Origin: Deltaproteobacteria bacterium
Lineage (GTDB): Bacteria; Desulfobacterota; Desulfobulbia; Desulfobulbales; Desulfurivibrionaceae
Reading direction: 5' to 3'
Length of the DNA: 64,000 nucleotides
Assembly (NCBI GenBank): GCA_013349285.1
Contig: DUZU01000002.1
Span: 44,641 to 108,640, forward strand
A program made the translations under genes and the position numbers. Shown one piece after another: positions 8,602 through 19,160 of the stretch (its first letter is position 1; each line of letters begins with the position of its first letter). A model generated the notes under the pieces. It made no database searches, was not told where the DNA came from, and saw only the letters and a program-made list of their open reading frames with translations.

Positions 8602-10401
8602 TCAATCTGCCATGATTCTTTCGCCAAGCCCTGAAACCCGGTTTACCCTTCTATTCAACGCGCTTTCAACCAGTTGATCACTGCCGACAATAACCACCTG
8701 CTCCCGGGCCCGGGTCACCCCGGTGTAGAGCAGCTCCCTGGTAAGCACGGCCGACTCTTGGTTGGGCAGCACCAGCATGACCATATCAAATTCCGAGCCC
8801 TGGCTTTTATGAATGGTCATGGCAAAGGCGGTCTCATGGGCGGGCAGGCGCATGGGGGGGAAAGCTCGAAGTGAATCCGGGGCGGAACCGGGAAAAAAGA
8901 CCTTGAGGGTGCCGTCAACTGCATCAGGCCAGACAACGCCGGTGTCACCGTTGAACAATCTCAGCTTATAATCATTGGCCGTTATCAGGATCGGTCGACC
9001 CTGGTACCAGATATTATCTAAAGAAATAAGCCCCTGCCCTTTCAAGATCTTTTCGGTCAGCAGATTGAAATGCCCAACCCCGCCAGGCCCGCGCCGATGG
9101 GCGCAAAGCACCCGAAACTTGCTGAGGTTCTCCAGGGCGGCCAACGGCGAGCCGGCCGTTAACATCTCCTGGTAGCCCGCCAGGATCAACGCATCAATCC
9201 CAGCCGAATGCGCGGCCTGATCATCCGCCGCCAACAGGCTGATCTCCGGCTGGGCCGGATCATGGAGCACGGCAAGGGCCTGGGCAATATCCCCGGCCTC
9301 GACGGCGCCGGCAAAGCTGCCGATCCCCCGGTCGAGGGCAAAACGGAAACTTTTGCTTAGGGAAACCACGCAATCGGCCAGGGGAAAAGCTGCGGGTTGC
9401 GTGGAAGCATCAGCGGCAACAACCGAACAGATATCGCCGAGAATGGAGCCTGCCTCCACCGAGGCCAACTGGTTCTTGTCGCCAAGCAAGATCAGCTTGG
9501 CCAAAGGGGAAACCGCCTCGAAAAGTTTGGCCATCAGGGCCATGTCCACCATGGAGGCCTCGTCAACAATGACGATGTCTCCATCAAGATAATTATGGCG
9601 ATTATGCCTGAATGAGGTCGGTTTTTGCGGATTATAGCCCAGGGCGCGATGGATGGTGGAGGCCTGCTCCGGGATCTCCTCCTTGATTTCCGGGGCGATG
9701 AGCAGATCATTCTTCCGCTGCCGGATCGACTCGGTTAGCCGGGCGGCCGCCTTGCCGGTGGGTGCCAGAAGAATGATGCGGGGTCGGTGGGCGCCGGTCC
9801 GTTTGGCCTGGATTAGCAGCTGGCTCAATATTCTGACAACCACCGTGGTCTTGCCGGTCCCCGGACCGCCGCTGATAATCAGCAGCTGTTTTTTCGCGGC
9901 CTGCAGACAGGCCTGATACTGTTCTTTGTTAATCCGGCCCTGTTGATCGGCAAACACCTGGGCCAGATCGGCGGCCACCAGCTCCTGATCAACGGCCAAA
10001 TCAGCATCATCAGCCCTGGCCAGGATAGCCTCTGCCAAGCCCTGCTCGTAGGTCCAGTAGCGGTGCAGATACAGGCGGCCTTGCTCATAAACAAGGGGGG
10101 TTACCTCCCGGCCGTCGCCGATCAGGCGGCTTTCAGCAAGGGCCTCTTCCATCTCGGCTAATGGCGGCCACCACTCGTGCACGGCCCGATTCTCCTCCTC
10201 CCCGGCCAAGATCGGGGTTTTGGCCAACGAGGCAAGTTCGACACAGACATGGCCCGCACTTACCGCCTTTCGGGCAAAGGCGGTAAGCAACAGCACCATG
10301 GGCCCGGCATCCGGATCCAACTGTTGCAGCAATCTGACAAAGTATCGGTCAAAATGATCCAGCCGCTGCAGACTGATCAGTTTTTCAATAATGCTGATCA
10401 T
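8602..10401 (-). CDS. recD: Exodeoxyribonuclease V alpha subunit (5'-3' helicase)
   Basis: At 599 aa this is the expected size for RecD, the faster 5'-3' SF1 helicase motor of RecBCD in double-strand break repair and degradation of linear DNA. Walker A is GGPGTGKTTVV near residue 178. Walker B is IVIVDEASMVD, followed by LLGDKNQL. The C-terminal motifs are MTIHKSQGSEF and YTGVTRAREQV, typical of RecD. It is the last gene of a recC-recB-recD operon, and its ATG overlaps the recB stop by four bases, suggesting translational coupling. Confidence 0.95.
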   Translation of the reverse strand: MISIIEKLISLQRLDHFDRYFVRLLQQLDPDAGPMVLLLTAFARKAVSAGHVCVELASLAKTPILAGEEENRAVHEWWPPLAEMEEALAESRLIGDGREVTPLVYEQGRLYLHRYWTYEQGLAEAILARADDADLAVDQELVAADLAQVFADQQGRINKEQYQACLQAAKKQLLIISGGPGTGKTTVVVRILSQLLIQAKRTGAHRPRIILLAPTGKAAARLTESIRQRKNDLLIAPEIKEEIPEQASTIHRALGYNPQKPTSFRHNRHNYLDGDIVIVDEASMVDMALMAKLFEAVSPLAKLILLGDKNQLASVEAGSILGDICSVVAADASTQPAAFPLADCVVSLSKSFRFALDRGIGSFAGAVEAGDIAQALAVLHDPAQPEISLLAADDQAAHSAGIDALILAGYQEMLTAGSPLAALENLSKFRVLCAHRRGPGGVGHFNLLTEKILKGQGLISLDNIWYQGRPILITANDYKLRLFNGDTGVVWPDAVDGTLKVFFPGSAPDSLRAFPPMRLPAHETAFAMTIHKSQGSEFDMVMLVLPNQESAVLTRELLYTGVTRAREQVVIVGSDQLVESALNRRVNRVSGLGERIMAD

Positions 10402-13400
10402 CTTGCGCCTCCGGCTTGCTCAATCAGGGTGGAGAGCTGCTCGATCCGGGCAAAAGGGGGCAGATCATAAAAAACCCCTGTATCCGGGCCAAAGCTGGAA
10501 TGGATGCCCTTGAGGTAGAGATAGAACACCCCGCCGAAGTGATCCTGGTAGCAATAACCGGGCAGGCGGCAGCTAAGATAACGATGGAGGGCCACGGTGT
10601 AGAGATGGTACTGCAGAAAATAATGATGCTCGGCCATGGAGGTCATCAGCCGCCCCGCTTGGTAATCAGTCCGGCGGTTGCCCAGATGGTTGCTCTTGTA
10701 ATCGACAATAAACCATTTGCCGTTATGTTCGAAAATCAGATCGACAAAACCTTTCAGATAGCCCTGCAGGGGGACAAAAGGCAGACTGCGCAAGGACTCG
10801 CCATAGCCGGGCGGCAGGCCATTATTATGCTCGATAAAGGGCTGCGCCAAAAGTTTTGCGTCAAAGCTTGATGAAAAATTACCCGAGCTTGCCACCGGCA
10901 AGGTAAAGGCCATCTCGTTAAGCCGCTTATCGGCGCTAATGTCCTTGAGGCAAAAATCATGAGCTTGATGGAGCCTGGTGGTCAACACCTCGAACACCCC
11001 ACTGGTCACCGGCTTCAGCCAGGCCTGGTCATAACCGTAATAAGTCAGTTGTTCCGCCACCAGCTCTTCAAGGGTTTCCGGGGCTGCACACATAGAAAAA
11101 TCGATATGCTCAAAGAGATTATGAAAAAAATTACCGGCCACCGGCCCCTTGGGAAAATCGGCCAGGATCAGTTCATCGTGATCAGTCCTGCCTTGCTCTT
11201 CGTCCGCCGCCACCTCGAGGTAATCATGAAAATGGTCCCCGAGATGTTCCTGGTGGCCTGCGATCATATGGGAAAAACTGCCGATGCGCCAGACATGGTC
11301 AAGTTTTCGGGTGGCCTGTCGGCTTACAAAGGCAAGGGCCGCCGACTCCTTGCCTGATTTTGCTTTTGACGCGCTGCCATCAATGGTCCGCGAATGCCAG
11401 CCCGGGGTGCTGCCGATCCGCGCGGTCAGGTCGGCCACAAGCTCCGGCAGGGTAAAATCACTCAGATATTGCTGCCAGGCGGCAAGCGAGAGCCGTTCAT
11501 GGCTCGGGGCGGTGCGGCCATGGACGAGATAGGCCAGAGGCGAGCTGTCGTAACCGGCAATGGGCGCCCAGAAAATCTTGCAGCAATGGCGGGCTCTGGT
11601 TACGGCCACGTAGAAGAGCCGCAACTGCTCGGCAAACTCCTCCCGTTGTGCCTGCTCTTGCTCATGGGGTTGCGGGTTGACCGTTATCTTGCCCTGCCAG
11701 TCCTGATTGGGATCATGATAGCTCAAAAACAATTTCCGGACCGGATCGCTCACCCCCTGCCATAGATATGGACAATAAACAATGGGAAATTCAAGGCCCT
11801 TGCTGCGGTGCACGGTGATCAACTGCACCGCGTCCTCATCACTTTCAAGGCGCAGCTCCCCGGCCTCGGCGATCTCTGAGTTTTTCAGCTGATCACCCAG
11901 CCAGCCGAGCAGCATCACCGGCGAAAGATGGTCGCTGCTTTCGGCCTGCTGCAGCAACTCGGTGAGATGGCGGATATTGGTGAGCCGCCGGTCGCCATCA
12001 TCAAAGGCCAGCAGCCGGCGATACACCTCGTTCTCTTCAGCCAGGGTCCTGAACATCTGCATGATGCCGCGGGTCTGCCAGAGTTGGGCGTAACGCTGAA
12101 ATTTCTCAAGAACCGCCAGCCAACCGTTCTCATCGTTATTAAGGCGGTCAATCTCGTTGGCGCTCAACCCGAAGATACTGGTGGCCAGTCCGTTGCGGAT
12201 CTTGGTTTCGTTGCCCGGTTCCGCCGCCGCCTTGAGCACCAGATTGACCTCGGTTGCCTCCCGACTTTGATAGACACTTGCCCGGCTTTGTAAAACAGCG
12301 GCGATCCCCAGCCGGCGCAACTCCTGCTGCATCTCATCAGCCTGCTCGTTTTTGCGGACCAGCACCGCGATGTCTTTGGGCCGCACCGGATTATCGCCCA
12401 GCCCGGCATCGCTGTCATCAAGCAATCGCGCGATATCCGCGGCAATCAGCGGGGCAATCTGCGGCTCCAGCCGGCTTTTGACAAAACGTTTGCCGCGCTG
12501 GGGAAAACTTTCCGCGGAAACCTGCAAAAATTGCAGCGGCGCGTCACCCAGCTGTTGCGAGTGCCAGGCATCGGTTGCCCCTGGCTTGGCGTTAACCCTG
12601 GGGCAAGCTATCCGCCTGTCGAAAAAAGGATCAAGCTCCTCAGTAAACAAGCTGTTCACCGCCTCCACCATCAACGCATCGGCCCGCCAGTTGGTGAACA
12701 TGGTGTACTTGGCCCGGGCCGCATGGTCGGCGGCATTGAGATAGGCATAGATATCCGCGCCCCGGAAGCTGTAGATCGCCTGCTTGGGGTCGCCGATCAG
12801 AAACAGGGCCTCTTGATTGCCTTGGTAGATGGTGTTGAAGATCCGGTATTGAACCGGATCGGTATCCTGAAATTCATCGATCAGGGCGGCCGGATGCTTT
12901 TGCCTTATCTTGGCGGCCAAAAGATGCCCTTCTCCCTTTCCGAGAGCATGGTCAAGGCTGTGCAGGAGATCGTCAAAGGATTGAAGATTATGGGCCACCA
13001 GGCGGGCCGGCAGCTCGCTCCGCACGTAGAGCGCCGCCTCTTTTAAAAAGTCGATCCTCAATCTTTCGCCCAGCTGCTCGTAAGCCGTAACCAGCTGGTG
13101 CCAAAGGGTAAAAAAGGGATTTTCCGGCACCTGCCCCTTTTTGATGGCGGTGGCGGTAAAGATCTTGGCGCCGGGATCATGGAGATTACCATCGGTAATG
13201 AGCCGACAATCCTTCTGAACCAGATAGGATAAGGGCTTATCTCCGGCCAGAAAATCATCGATCCGGGCAAGCAGGCCGTCTGCCAGCAGCCTTTTGCCCT
13301 GGGCGGCAAGGCCCTGGGCGTTATCAAAGAGCTGAGAGATCGTCGCCTTTTCGGCCTGCCAGCATTGCCGGGCTTGTTGATAAGTTTCATCACACAACTC

Positions 13401-14030
13401 GACCAAACCGGCGATTGCCATTGGGGCATCATCGCCGCCGACCACCGGGTAATCCCGTTTACCGCTGACCTGGCCGGCAAATTTGATAAGATCTTTGCCA
13501 TCAATCGCCTTTCTTACCAAGGCGGCAAGGCGGCGGTCCATGTGGTAGAAGGATTCAACCCAGAAATCCTCCACCACCTCCTGCAGCAGATCGCTGGTGG
13601 CGCCGGTAAGCTCCAGATCAAAAAGCAGGCCGCTGTCAAGGGCGTGCTGCTGCAAGACCCGGTGACAAAAGCCGTGGATGGTGGAAATGGCCGCGTTGTC
13701 GATCTCGCCCAGGGCTCGGAGCAAAAAGGCATGGTCTGCCTGAAGATCAGGGCTGTCCGCCAGCAGTTTTTGGAAAAATTCATCCTGCGGGGGCTTCCCG
13801 GCAAAGGCATCAACCGCATCCCGCACCCGGTTGCGGATCCTGGCGTGCAACTCGGCGGTGGCCGCTTCGGTGAAGGTGACCACCAGAATCTGCTCCACGG
13901 TCAGCCGCCTTTTGAGCAGTAACAGCAGATAAAGGGAGGCAATCGAATAGGTCTTGCCGGTGCCGGCGCTGGCCTCGATCAGCTGGCTGCCGACCAGGGG
14001 CAAGGTAAATGGATCAAAAGGCCGGCTCAT
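10398..14030 (-). CDS. recB: Exodeoxyribonuclease V beta subunit (3'-5' helicase and nuclease)
   Basis: At 1210 aa it is close to E. coli RecB (1180). The N-terminal UvrD-like helicase has Walker A ASAGTGKTYS near residue 20, AAALIDEFQDTDPVQYR as Walker B, and VHRSKGLEFPIVY. The C-terminal RecB-family nuclease has GFVDLIF followed by IVDYKSN, with the catalytic Asp1110 and Lys1112 present, so the nuclease looks intact. It overlaps recC by four bases upstream and recD by four bases downstream. This complex loads RecA after meeting a Chi sequence; the Chi of this organism cannot be inferred here. Confidence 0.96.
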   Translation of the reverse strand: MSRPFDPFTLPLVGSQLIEASAGTGKTYSIASLYLLLLLKRRLTVEQILVVTFTEAATAELHARIRNRVRDAVDAFAGKPPQDEFFQKLLADSPDLQADHAFLLRALGEIDNAAISTIHGFCHRVLQQHALDSGLLFDLELTGATSDLLQEVVEDFWVESFYHMDRRLAALVRKAIDGKDLIKFAGQVSGKRDYPVVGGDDAPMAIAGLVELCDETYQQARQCWQAEKATISQLFDNAQGLAAQGKRLLADGLLARIDDFLAGDKPLSYLVQKDCRLITDGNLHDPGAKIFTATAIKKGQVPENPFFTLWHQLVTAYEQLGERLRIDFLKEAALYVRSELPARLVAHNLQSFDDLLHSLDHALGKGEGHLLAAKIRQKHPAALIDEFQDTDPVQYRIFNTIYQGNQEALFLIGDPKQAIYSFRGADIYAYLNAADHAARAKYTMFTNWRADALMVEAVNSLFTEELDPFFDRRIACPRVNAKPGATDAWHSQQLGDAPLQFLQVSAESFPQRGKRFVKSRLEPQIAPLIAADIARLLDDSDAGLGDNPVRPKDIAVLVRKNEQADEMQQELRRLGIAAVLQSRASVYQSREATEVNLVLKAAAEPGNETKIRNGLATSIFGLSANEIDRLNNDENGWLAVLEKFQRYAQLWQTRGIMQMFRTLAEENEVYRRLLAFDDGDRRLTNIRHLTELLQQAESSDHLSPVMLLGWLGDQLKNSEIAEAGELRLESDEDAVQLITVHRSKGLEFPIVYCPYLWQGVSDPVRKLFLSYHDPNQDWQGKITVNPQPHEQEQAQREEFAEQLRLFYVAVTRARHCCKIFWAPIAGYDSSPLAYLVHGRTAPSHERLSLAAWQQYLSDFTLPELVADLTARIGSTPGWHSRTIDGSASKAKSGKESAALAFVSRQATRKLDHVWRIGSFSHMIAGHQEHLGDHFHDYLEVAADEEQGRTDHDELILADFPKGPVAGNFFHNLFEHIDFSMCAAPETLEELVAEQLTYYGYDQAWLKPVTSGVFEVLTTRLHQAHDFCLKDISADKRLNEMAFTLPVASSGNFSSSFDAKLLAQPFIEHNNGLPPGYGESLRSLPFVPLQGYLKGFVDLIFEHNGKWFIVDYKSNHLGNRRTDYQAGRLMTSMAEHHYFLQYHLYTVALHRYLSCRLPGYCYQDHFGGVFYLYLKGIHSSFGPDTGVFYDLPPFARIEQLSTLIEQAGGAR

Positions 14031-17000
14031 GCTACAACCTCCAAGTGGGCCAGCAGGGGGCTGAAAATAATCAGGGCCAGCTCTTCAAAGGTGTAGGCCG
14101 GAGGCCGGTCGGCAAAAAAGCGGTAGCCCGGGGGCAAAGGGTCGGCCCCTTGAAAGAGCTGCAAATAATAAAGATCATCATTTTCCGGCTTGCGGCCGAA
14201 GGCCTCTCTTGAAAAAATCTCTGCGGCCTTGTCCCGGGCCTTTGCCAGAACCTGGGGATCTTCGCCATCGCCGGCAGAGATGATTCGGGCAAAGTGATAG
14301 GAGCTTTTCGGAAAGAACAACAACGGTTCCTGGTCGCCCTTAACAAAAAGAGAGGCCAGCTCGCCCAGGATTTCCCCGGCCCTTATCACCTTGCTGAACC
14401 GGACAATCTGGATCGGGGCCGACTCTCCTTTACAGATAAGGGTGGTGATCGGTTGCTGATCAGCCGGAGCCGCGGCGGAGAGAAACAGGTGATCCAGCCA
14501 GGCCGAGAGCAAGAGCCCTCCCTGCAGGCGTTTATTGGTGTAGCAGAGCAGACACTCGGCAAAACGGTTATGGAGCTCACCGACCAGAGTCAGGCCACCA
14601 GTCAGGCGCAGCTCCTTGGTCAAGGGCATGAGCATGGGCTGGCCAATAAAGGGTTGCAACCCTTGCAGCAGGGGGCGGACCGACTCGTTCACCTCTTCCC
14701 AGATCGCATGGGCGGCCTCGCCCAAGGGGACGATGCCCCTGCCCTGCCATGTGGCAAGCACCTCTTCAGGCGGCCCGCTGTTAGCCATCCGCCAGCGCAA
14801 CAACTCGGCGCCGAGATGGTATTTCTCCAGATTATCCGGCATGACCGGCTCCCGGTCGTTGAGCTCAATGGCATAATCATCAAGATTAAGCAACAACCGG
14901 TTTTTGAGAAACCAGCGCACCGGATGCTGAAAAAAACGATGCAGCATTAACAAGGAGAGATGGGCCGGCGCTTCAGCGGTCTCGGGCAAGGGCCCGGCCA
15001 GAAATGATTGAGGCCGGCAGGTGGCCGCAGCCCGCTGCCGGGCGGCCTGCAGAAAGTCATCCCCATAGCTGAACAGCCGGGAGTCATTGCCGGTAAAATA
15101 TCTGGAGCTATAGGGCTGCAAGGGGTGGCGCACGGTCAGCCGCTCAACGATCAGCTCATGGTGGGTCGGCGCGTCCTGACGGTCTCCGGCCGGCACAAAG
15201 CTTTGGCTGATGACATCCAGCAACTCCTCGACCACGATGGAGGGCGGCAGATGACTGCCGTCTCTGGCACTGTTGCCCTGGTAAAAAATCATGAATTTAC
15301 TGCGGGCCGCCAGAAGCGCCTCCAGAAAGATATAACGATCATCATTGCGTTTGGAGCGGTCACCGGAGCGCGGATAACGGGCCAGCAGATCAAAGCTCTG
15401 GGGATGGTCGAGGCGGGGAAACTCATGGTCGTTCATCCCCAGCAGGCAAACGACCTTAAAGGGAATGGAGCGCATGGGCAGCATGCCGCAAAAAGAGAGT
15501 CCCCCCTCGAGAAAACCCTGGCCGCTATCAGCCTGGAGCAGTTTATCCTGCAACACCAGCTGTAACTGGCCAAGTTCGAAGTCTTTACTTAAACCCACCT
15601 CAGCGGACTCGGTAACCAGCGCTCCCATGGCGTCGCGGATTTTCTGCAACTGCCAGGCCTGAGGCGAATCAGGGTTGAACATGGAGTCAAGCAGATCAAA
15701 AATTCTTTGCTGCCAGTTGCCGATGGAGCATGGGCCGGCAACGGTCTTGGTCCAATCGAAAAAATTTTCACAAAAATAGATAAAGCGGCCCAGAAGATCG
15801 GCCCCCTGCCCTTCTATCTCATCATAGGGCAGGATTCGATTAAAAATCCGGCTGCTGTTGCCGGTGGCATAGCCGAGCAGCAACCGGTCGAAACCAAAGC
15901 GCCAGGTATTCTGCCGATCAGCGGGCTGCTGATGGGCCTTGCGGTGGCCCTCATCAATACCCCAGCAGATCCCGGCGTCGGCCACCCAGCTTCGGATCTG
16001 GTCAAGATCATCCTCGCCGATGGAGAAATGTTCGCGGACCGCCTCACAGGCCAGGATGGCCAACAGCTCGGAAGAGGCCATCCGGCCCGGCGCCAGCTGC
16101 AGGATGCGGAAAAAGACATCGATCAACTGCGCGCCGCCCAGCAAAGAGCGATCGCCAACCCGATAGGGGATATAACGGGAATCCGAGGCGGGCCGGTCGA
16201 AAACCGCATCGACCAACGGCGCATAGGTGGCGACATCAGGCAACAGGATCAGTACATCTCTCGGCATCAGCTCCCGATCATTATGCAAGAGCTCCAGCAG
16301 CTGATCCTGCAGCACTTCCAGCTCCCGCAACCGGCTGTAACAGGAATGGATGACAATGGTGCCGTCATCGGGGGCCATGGGCAAGGGCTCGACATCCTCC
16401 CCCCCAGGTCTGCGGTGCTGCAGGTTGAGGATATCATGCTGAATAACCTCCAGCATGGTTTGCGGATTTTCCTGATCAACATAGAGCTCCTGCTCCAGCT
16501 CATAGGTGATCCCCGCCTCAATCAAGCGCTGCAGATCCCGGCCGACAAAGCCAAAGGAGGCGAGCATCGGGTTGCCCACCTCCAGATGCAGATCTTCGCA
16601 AAATTCAGGGTGTAAGACTGTGGACCTGCGGTGCATCTCCTTGACCGCCATTATATCGCCCCAGTATTTCACCGACGGCGACAGCAGAAAAAGATGGACC
16701 GGCAGTATCTTGGCGACGGCGTCAAACAGGCTGAGATAGAGCGGCGGCAGCCCGGCTATCCCGAAGATGGCAATCCGGTCGGGAAGCATCTCCCGATGCA
16801 GGACCGTCTGCGCAAGAAGCCGGTCCCGGGCCATCACCATCAACCGGGCCGGGGAACAGCAGCCCAGGTGGTTAACCAGCCGCCGCCAGAGAGCGGGCTG
16901 CCAGGAATCGTTATTGAGGGGCTGGCCGAGAACGGAATTATCGCCATCTTCCCAGGCCAGGATCAATTCCGGCCGGAAAACCACGTATTGATCAAAGGTA

Positions 17001-17404
17001 TCGGCAATATGGGAGGCAAGCTGGAGAACCTTGACCCCGTCCCCTGCCCCGACATAATGAGCAAGGGAGGCAAACTCGGGTTCAGCCAGGCAAGCTGGCA
17101 AAATCTCGATGATGGCAAAGGTCAGCCTTTCCCGGCTGTAGCGCTCCACCAGATCGCCTTCCCGGCCCAGGGTCGAACGCAAAAGCCGTTGAACAAACTG
17201 GCGGGGGTGGGGATAATCAGGATTGGCCCACACCCCGAACTGGGCGGAGAGCTGCATGTTGAGCCAGGTTGCCATCCCCTTGCTCTGGACCATGATACAT
17301 TCCGGGGCAAAGGGTGAAGCCAGGGGCGAACTCAAGATATCACTCAAGGCGGCCAACAGCAGTTCAACCTTGTTTGATCGATAGATCTTGATGCAATTAT
17401 TCAT
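14027..17404 (-). CDS. recC: Exodeoxyribonuclease V gamma subunit
   Basis: An 1125-aa RecC, the Chi-recognising and scaffold subunit of RecBCD. The N-terminal helicase-like fold begins with IYRSNKVELLL and has the conserved VQSKGMATWLNMQL block near residue 40, where a true helicase would have Walker A. RecC lacks an active ATPase, as expected. Further family blocks are LLLPDVATYAPLVDAVF and LLGMNDHEFPR. It is the first gene of the operon, with about 100 bases to the end of cheV upstream. A start at the ATG at 17404 gives the normal RecC N terminus. Confidence 0.95.
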   Translation of the reverse strand: MNNCIKIYRSNKVELLLAALSDILSSPLASPFAPECIMVQSKGMATWLNMQLSAQFGVWANPDYPHPRQFVQRLLRSTLGREGDLVERYSRERLTFAIIEILPACLAEPEFASLAHYVGAGDGVKVLQLASHIADTFDQYVVFRPELILAWEDGDNSVLGQPLNNDSWQPALWRRLVNHLGCCSPARLMVMARDRLLAQTVLHREMLPDRIAIFGIAGLPPLYLSLFDAVAKILPVHLFLLSPSVKYWGDIMAVKEMHRRSTVLHPEFCEDLHLEVGNPMLASFGFVGRDLQRLIEAGITYELEQELYVDQENPQTMLEVIQHDILNLQHRRPGGEDVEPLPMAPDDGTIVIHSCYSRLRELEVLQDQLLELLHNDRELMPRDVLILLPDVATYAPLVDAVFDRPASDSRYIPYRVGDRSLLGGAQLIDVFFRILQLAPGRMASSELLAILACEAVREHFSIGEDDLDQIRSWVADAGICWGIDEGHRKAHQQPADRQNTWRFGFDRLLLGYATGNSSRIFNRILPYDEIEGQGADLLGRFIYFCENFFDWTKTVAGPCSIGNWQQRIFDLLDSMFNPDSPQAWQLQKIRDAMGALVTESAEVGLSKDFELGQLQLVLQDKLLQADSGQGFLEGGLSFCGMLPMRSIPFKVVCLLGMNDHEFPRLDHPQSFDLLARYPRSGDRSKRNDDRYIFLEALLAARSKFMIFYQGNSARDGSHLPPSIVVEELLDVISQSFVPAGDRQDAPTHHELIVERLTVRHPLQPYSSRYFTGNDSRLFSYGDDFLQAARQRAAATCRPQSFLAGPLPETAEAPAHLSLLMLHRFFQHPVRWFLKNRLLLNLDDYAIELNDREPVMPDNLEKYHLGAELLRWRMANSGPPEEVLATWQGRGIVPLGEAAHAIWEEVNESVRPLLQGLQPFIGQPMLMPLTKELRLTGGLTLVGELHNRFAECLLCYTNKRLQGGLLLSAWLDHLFLSAAAPADQQPITTLICKGESAPIQIVRFSKVIRAGEILGELASLFVKGDQEPLLFFPKSSYHFARIISAGDGEDPQVLAKARDKAAEIFSREAFGRKPENDDLYYLQLFQGADPLPPGYRFFADRPPAYTFEELALIIFSPLLAHLEVVA

Positions 17405-17511
17405 ATAAAAACAAATGGCTGAAAAGAGAAAAAACCGAAAGAACTTATATCCTTATCACAGGATATAACCATTCATTTTCAAATGAAGCAAACCAAAATA
17501 ACTTATTTGAA

Positions 17512-18483
17512 TCAACCCTGCCTTTTATGGAGACAGGCCTGCAACCGGCTAACGAGCTGGCCCAGTTCCGGCTTGGTGATCTGGTCGTCGGCGCCGACCG
17601 ATTCGCCCTTATGGCGGGCCGCGTCATTAATCAGCGAGGAAAAGAGCATGACCGGGATTTTGTTAAAGGCCGAATCTTCCTTGATCCGCAGACAAAGGTG
17701 ATGGCCGTCCATCCGCGGCATTTCAATGTCGGTGATCACCGCCAGCACCTCGGTGTCAATGGTCCCCTGTTCCCGAAGAGCTTCCAGATAATTCCAGGCA
17801 TCCAAGCCGTCGGAATGGGCAACCACCCGATAACCGGCCCGATCCAGGGTTTTGATGATCTGCTCCTGGATGAGCTTGGAATCTTCGGCAATGACCACGG
17901 CCTTATGGACTTGATCGGCATCCGGCCGCACGGTAATGGCATGGGCCGCCGAATCAATCACCATGGACGGATCAATGGAGGCGATGATCTTTTCAAAGTC
18001 AACCATCTGGATAATATTGTTATCGACCAGACAAACGCCGGTCAGGCTGCTGTAATGGGAGACAATATCAGGCGGCGGCAGAATCTCCTTCCAGCTGACC
18101 CGGTAGACTTTATCCACCCCGTGGGCGACAAAACCGAAGAACTTGCCGTTTATTTCGCTGACGATAACCACCCATTTGGCCCTGGCCTCGGGAGAAAGAT
18201 CGGCCTCATACTCAAACCATTCGCAAAGATCGATCAAGGGAATAGTGCGGTCTCTGAGGAGAAAAACCCCCTTCATGGCGGCGGAGGGGCTGTCCGGCAG
18301 CTCGGTCAACTTTTCCGGCATGGCCACCAGCTCTCGTACCTTGGCGGCATTTATACCGTATGAGGTTTTACAAACCTCTTTCTTGGTCGGGTCAAACCAT
18401 TGCAGATAAAAGGTAATGATTTCCAGCTCATTGGTGCCTGATTTCAATAAAATTTCACTTTGCCGCGACTGGGTTTGACTCAT
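17512..18483 (-). CDS. cheV: Chemotaxis coupling protein CheV (CheW domain plus receiver)
   Basis: A 323-aa protein with an N-terminal CheW-like domain (about residues 15-165, with LIDLCEWFEYE and CLVDNNIIQMVDFEKI) fused to a response-regulator receiver (about 185-315). The receiver has the acidic pair in VIAEDSKLI, the phospho-accepting Asp in ITDIEMPRMDG and a TKPELGQ lysine. CheV proteins couple chemoreceptors to the kinase CheA and adapt through phosphorylation. No CheA or other che gene is next to it. The tandem-CZB chemoreceptor at 50146-52146 is the only receptor gene in the window. Confidence 0.92.
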   Translation of the reverse strand: MSQTQSRQSEILLKSGTNELEIITFYLQWFDPTKKEVCKTSYGINAAKVRELVAMPEKLTELPDSPSAAMKGVFLLRDRTIPLIDLCEWFEYEADLSPEARAKWVVIVSEINGKFFGFVAHGVDKVYRVSWKEILPPPDIVSHYSSLTGVCLVDNNIIQMVDFEKIIASIDPSMVIDSAAHAITVRPDADQVHKAVVIAEDSKLIQEQIIKTLDRAGYRVVAHSDGLDAWNYLEALREQGTIDTEVLAVITDIEMPRMDGHHLCLRIKEDSAFNKIPVMLFSSLINDAARHKGESVGADDQITKPELGQLVSRLQACLHKRQG

Positions 18484-18681
18484 ATGATAACTCCGACGGA
18501 ACAGTTAAATTATAGCTCTAGAAATACACAATAAAATTAGATTATAAGAATGAGAATATTTACTCAACTAAAATGTAATTGTCTGCAACTTTACTTCATG
18601 TCCATTTTTTTGTTAAAAAAAATAAGACATTGATCATTGAGGCTATCAAAAAAAAGAACAGAAAGGACCAAGGCAAAAAAA

Positions 18682-19152
18682 CTATTTATGATAACCGGTC
18701 CCGGCTTTGATGGTATAAGCGCGGTATAGCTGCTCAAAGACCAGCATCCTTGCCATTTCGTGGGTAAAAGTCATTTGTGACAGGGAGAGAACCAGGTCGG
18801 CTTTACGAATGATCTCATCAGCCAACCCCAACGGGCCACCGATCAAAAAAGCCACCTCCTTGACCCCCTGATTCTCCCATTTGCTGATAAGTTCGGCAAA
18901 TCCATCGGAACTGAGTTGACTGCCGCTGGGATCAAGAGCGACAATGGTTGCTGCGCTTGATATATTTTGGAGAAGAAGCCTGGCCTCTTCATCTTTTAAT
19001 CTCTCGGGCGAATCCTTGGCCGATTTTTTCTTATCTTTGAGCACCGGACAATCAAACTGGACAAAGTGCTTGAGGCGGTTGGCAAAATCGTCGATCCCCG
19101 CGGCCAGATACTTCTCCCTGGTTTTACCGAGGAAAGGCAGATAAATTTTCAA
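18682..19152 (-). CDS. rlmH: 23S rRNA pseudouridine-1915 N3-methyltransferase RlmH
   Basis: A 156-aa SPOUT methyltransferase that methylates pseudouridine 1915 in helix 69 of 23S rRNA. The family blocks are clear: the N-terminal MKIYLPFLGKTREKYL strand-helix, IVALDPSG, the knot-forming VAFLIGGPLGLADEI, and the C-terminal SQMTFTHEMARMLVFEQLYRA. The start appears to be TTG, with AGTAGGTAG just upstream, because no ATG gives the usual N terminus. It follows the YkgJ-like gene by 8 bases and ends the yqgE-speB-ykgJ-rlmH group. The common partner rsfS is not here. Confidence 0.95.
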   Translation of the reverse strand: MKIYLPFLGKTREKYLAAGIDDFANRLKHFVQFDCPVLKDKKKSAKDSPERLKDEEARLLLQNISSAATIVALDPSGSQLSSDGFAELISKWENQGVKEVAFLIGGPLGLADEIIRKADLVLSLSQMTFTHEMARMLVFEQLYRAYTIKAGTGYHK

Positions 19153-19160
19153 ACCACTAC

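Noticed and set aside
8602..17404. recCBD region as a defence island
   Set aside because: All three subunits are complete, normally sized and in a standard operon with no restriction, toxin or phage genes beside them.
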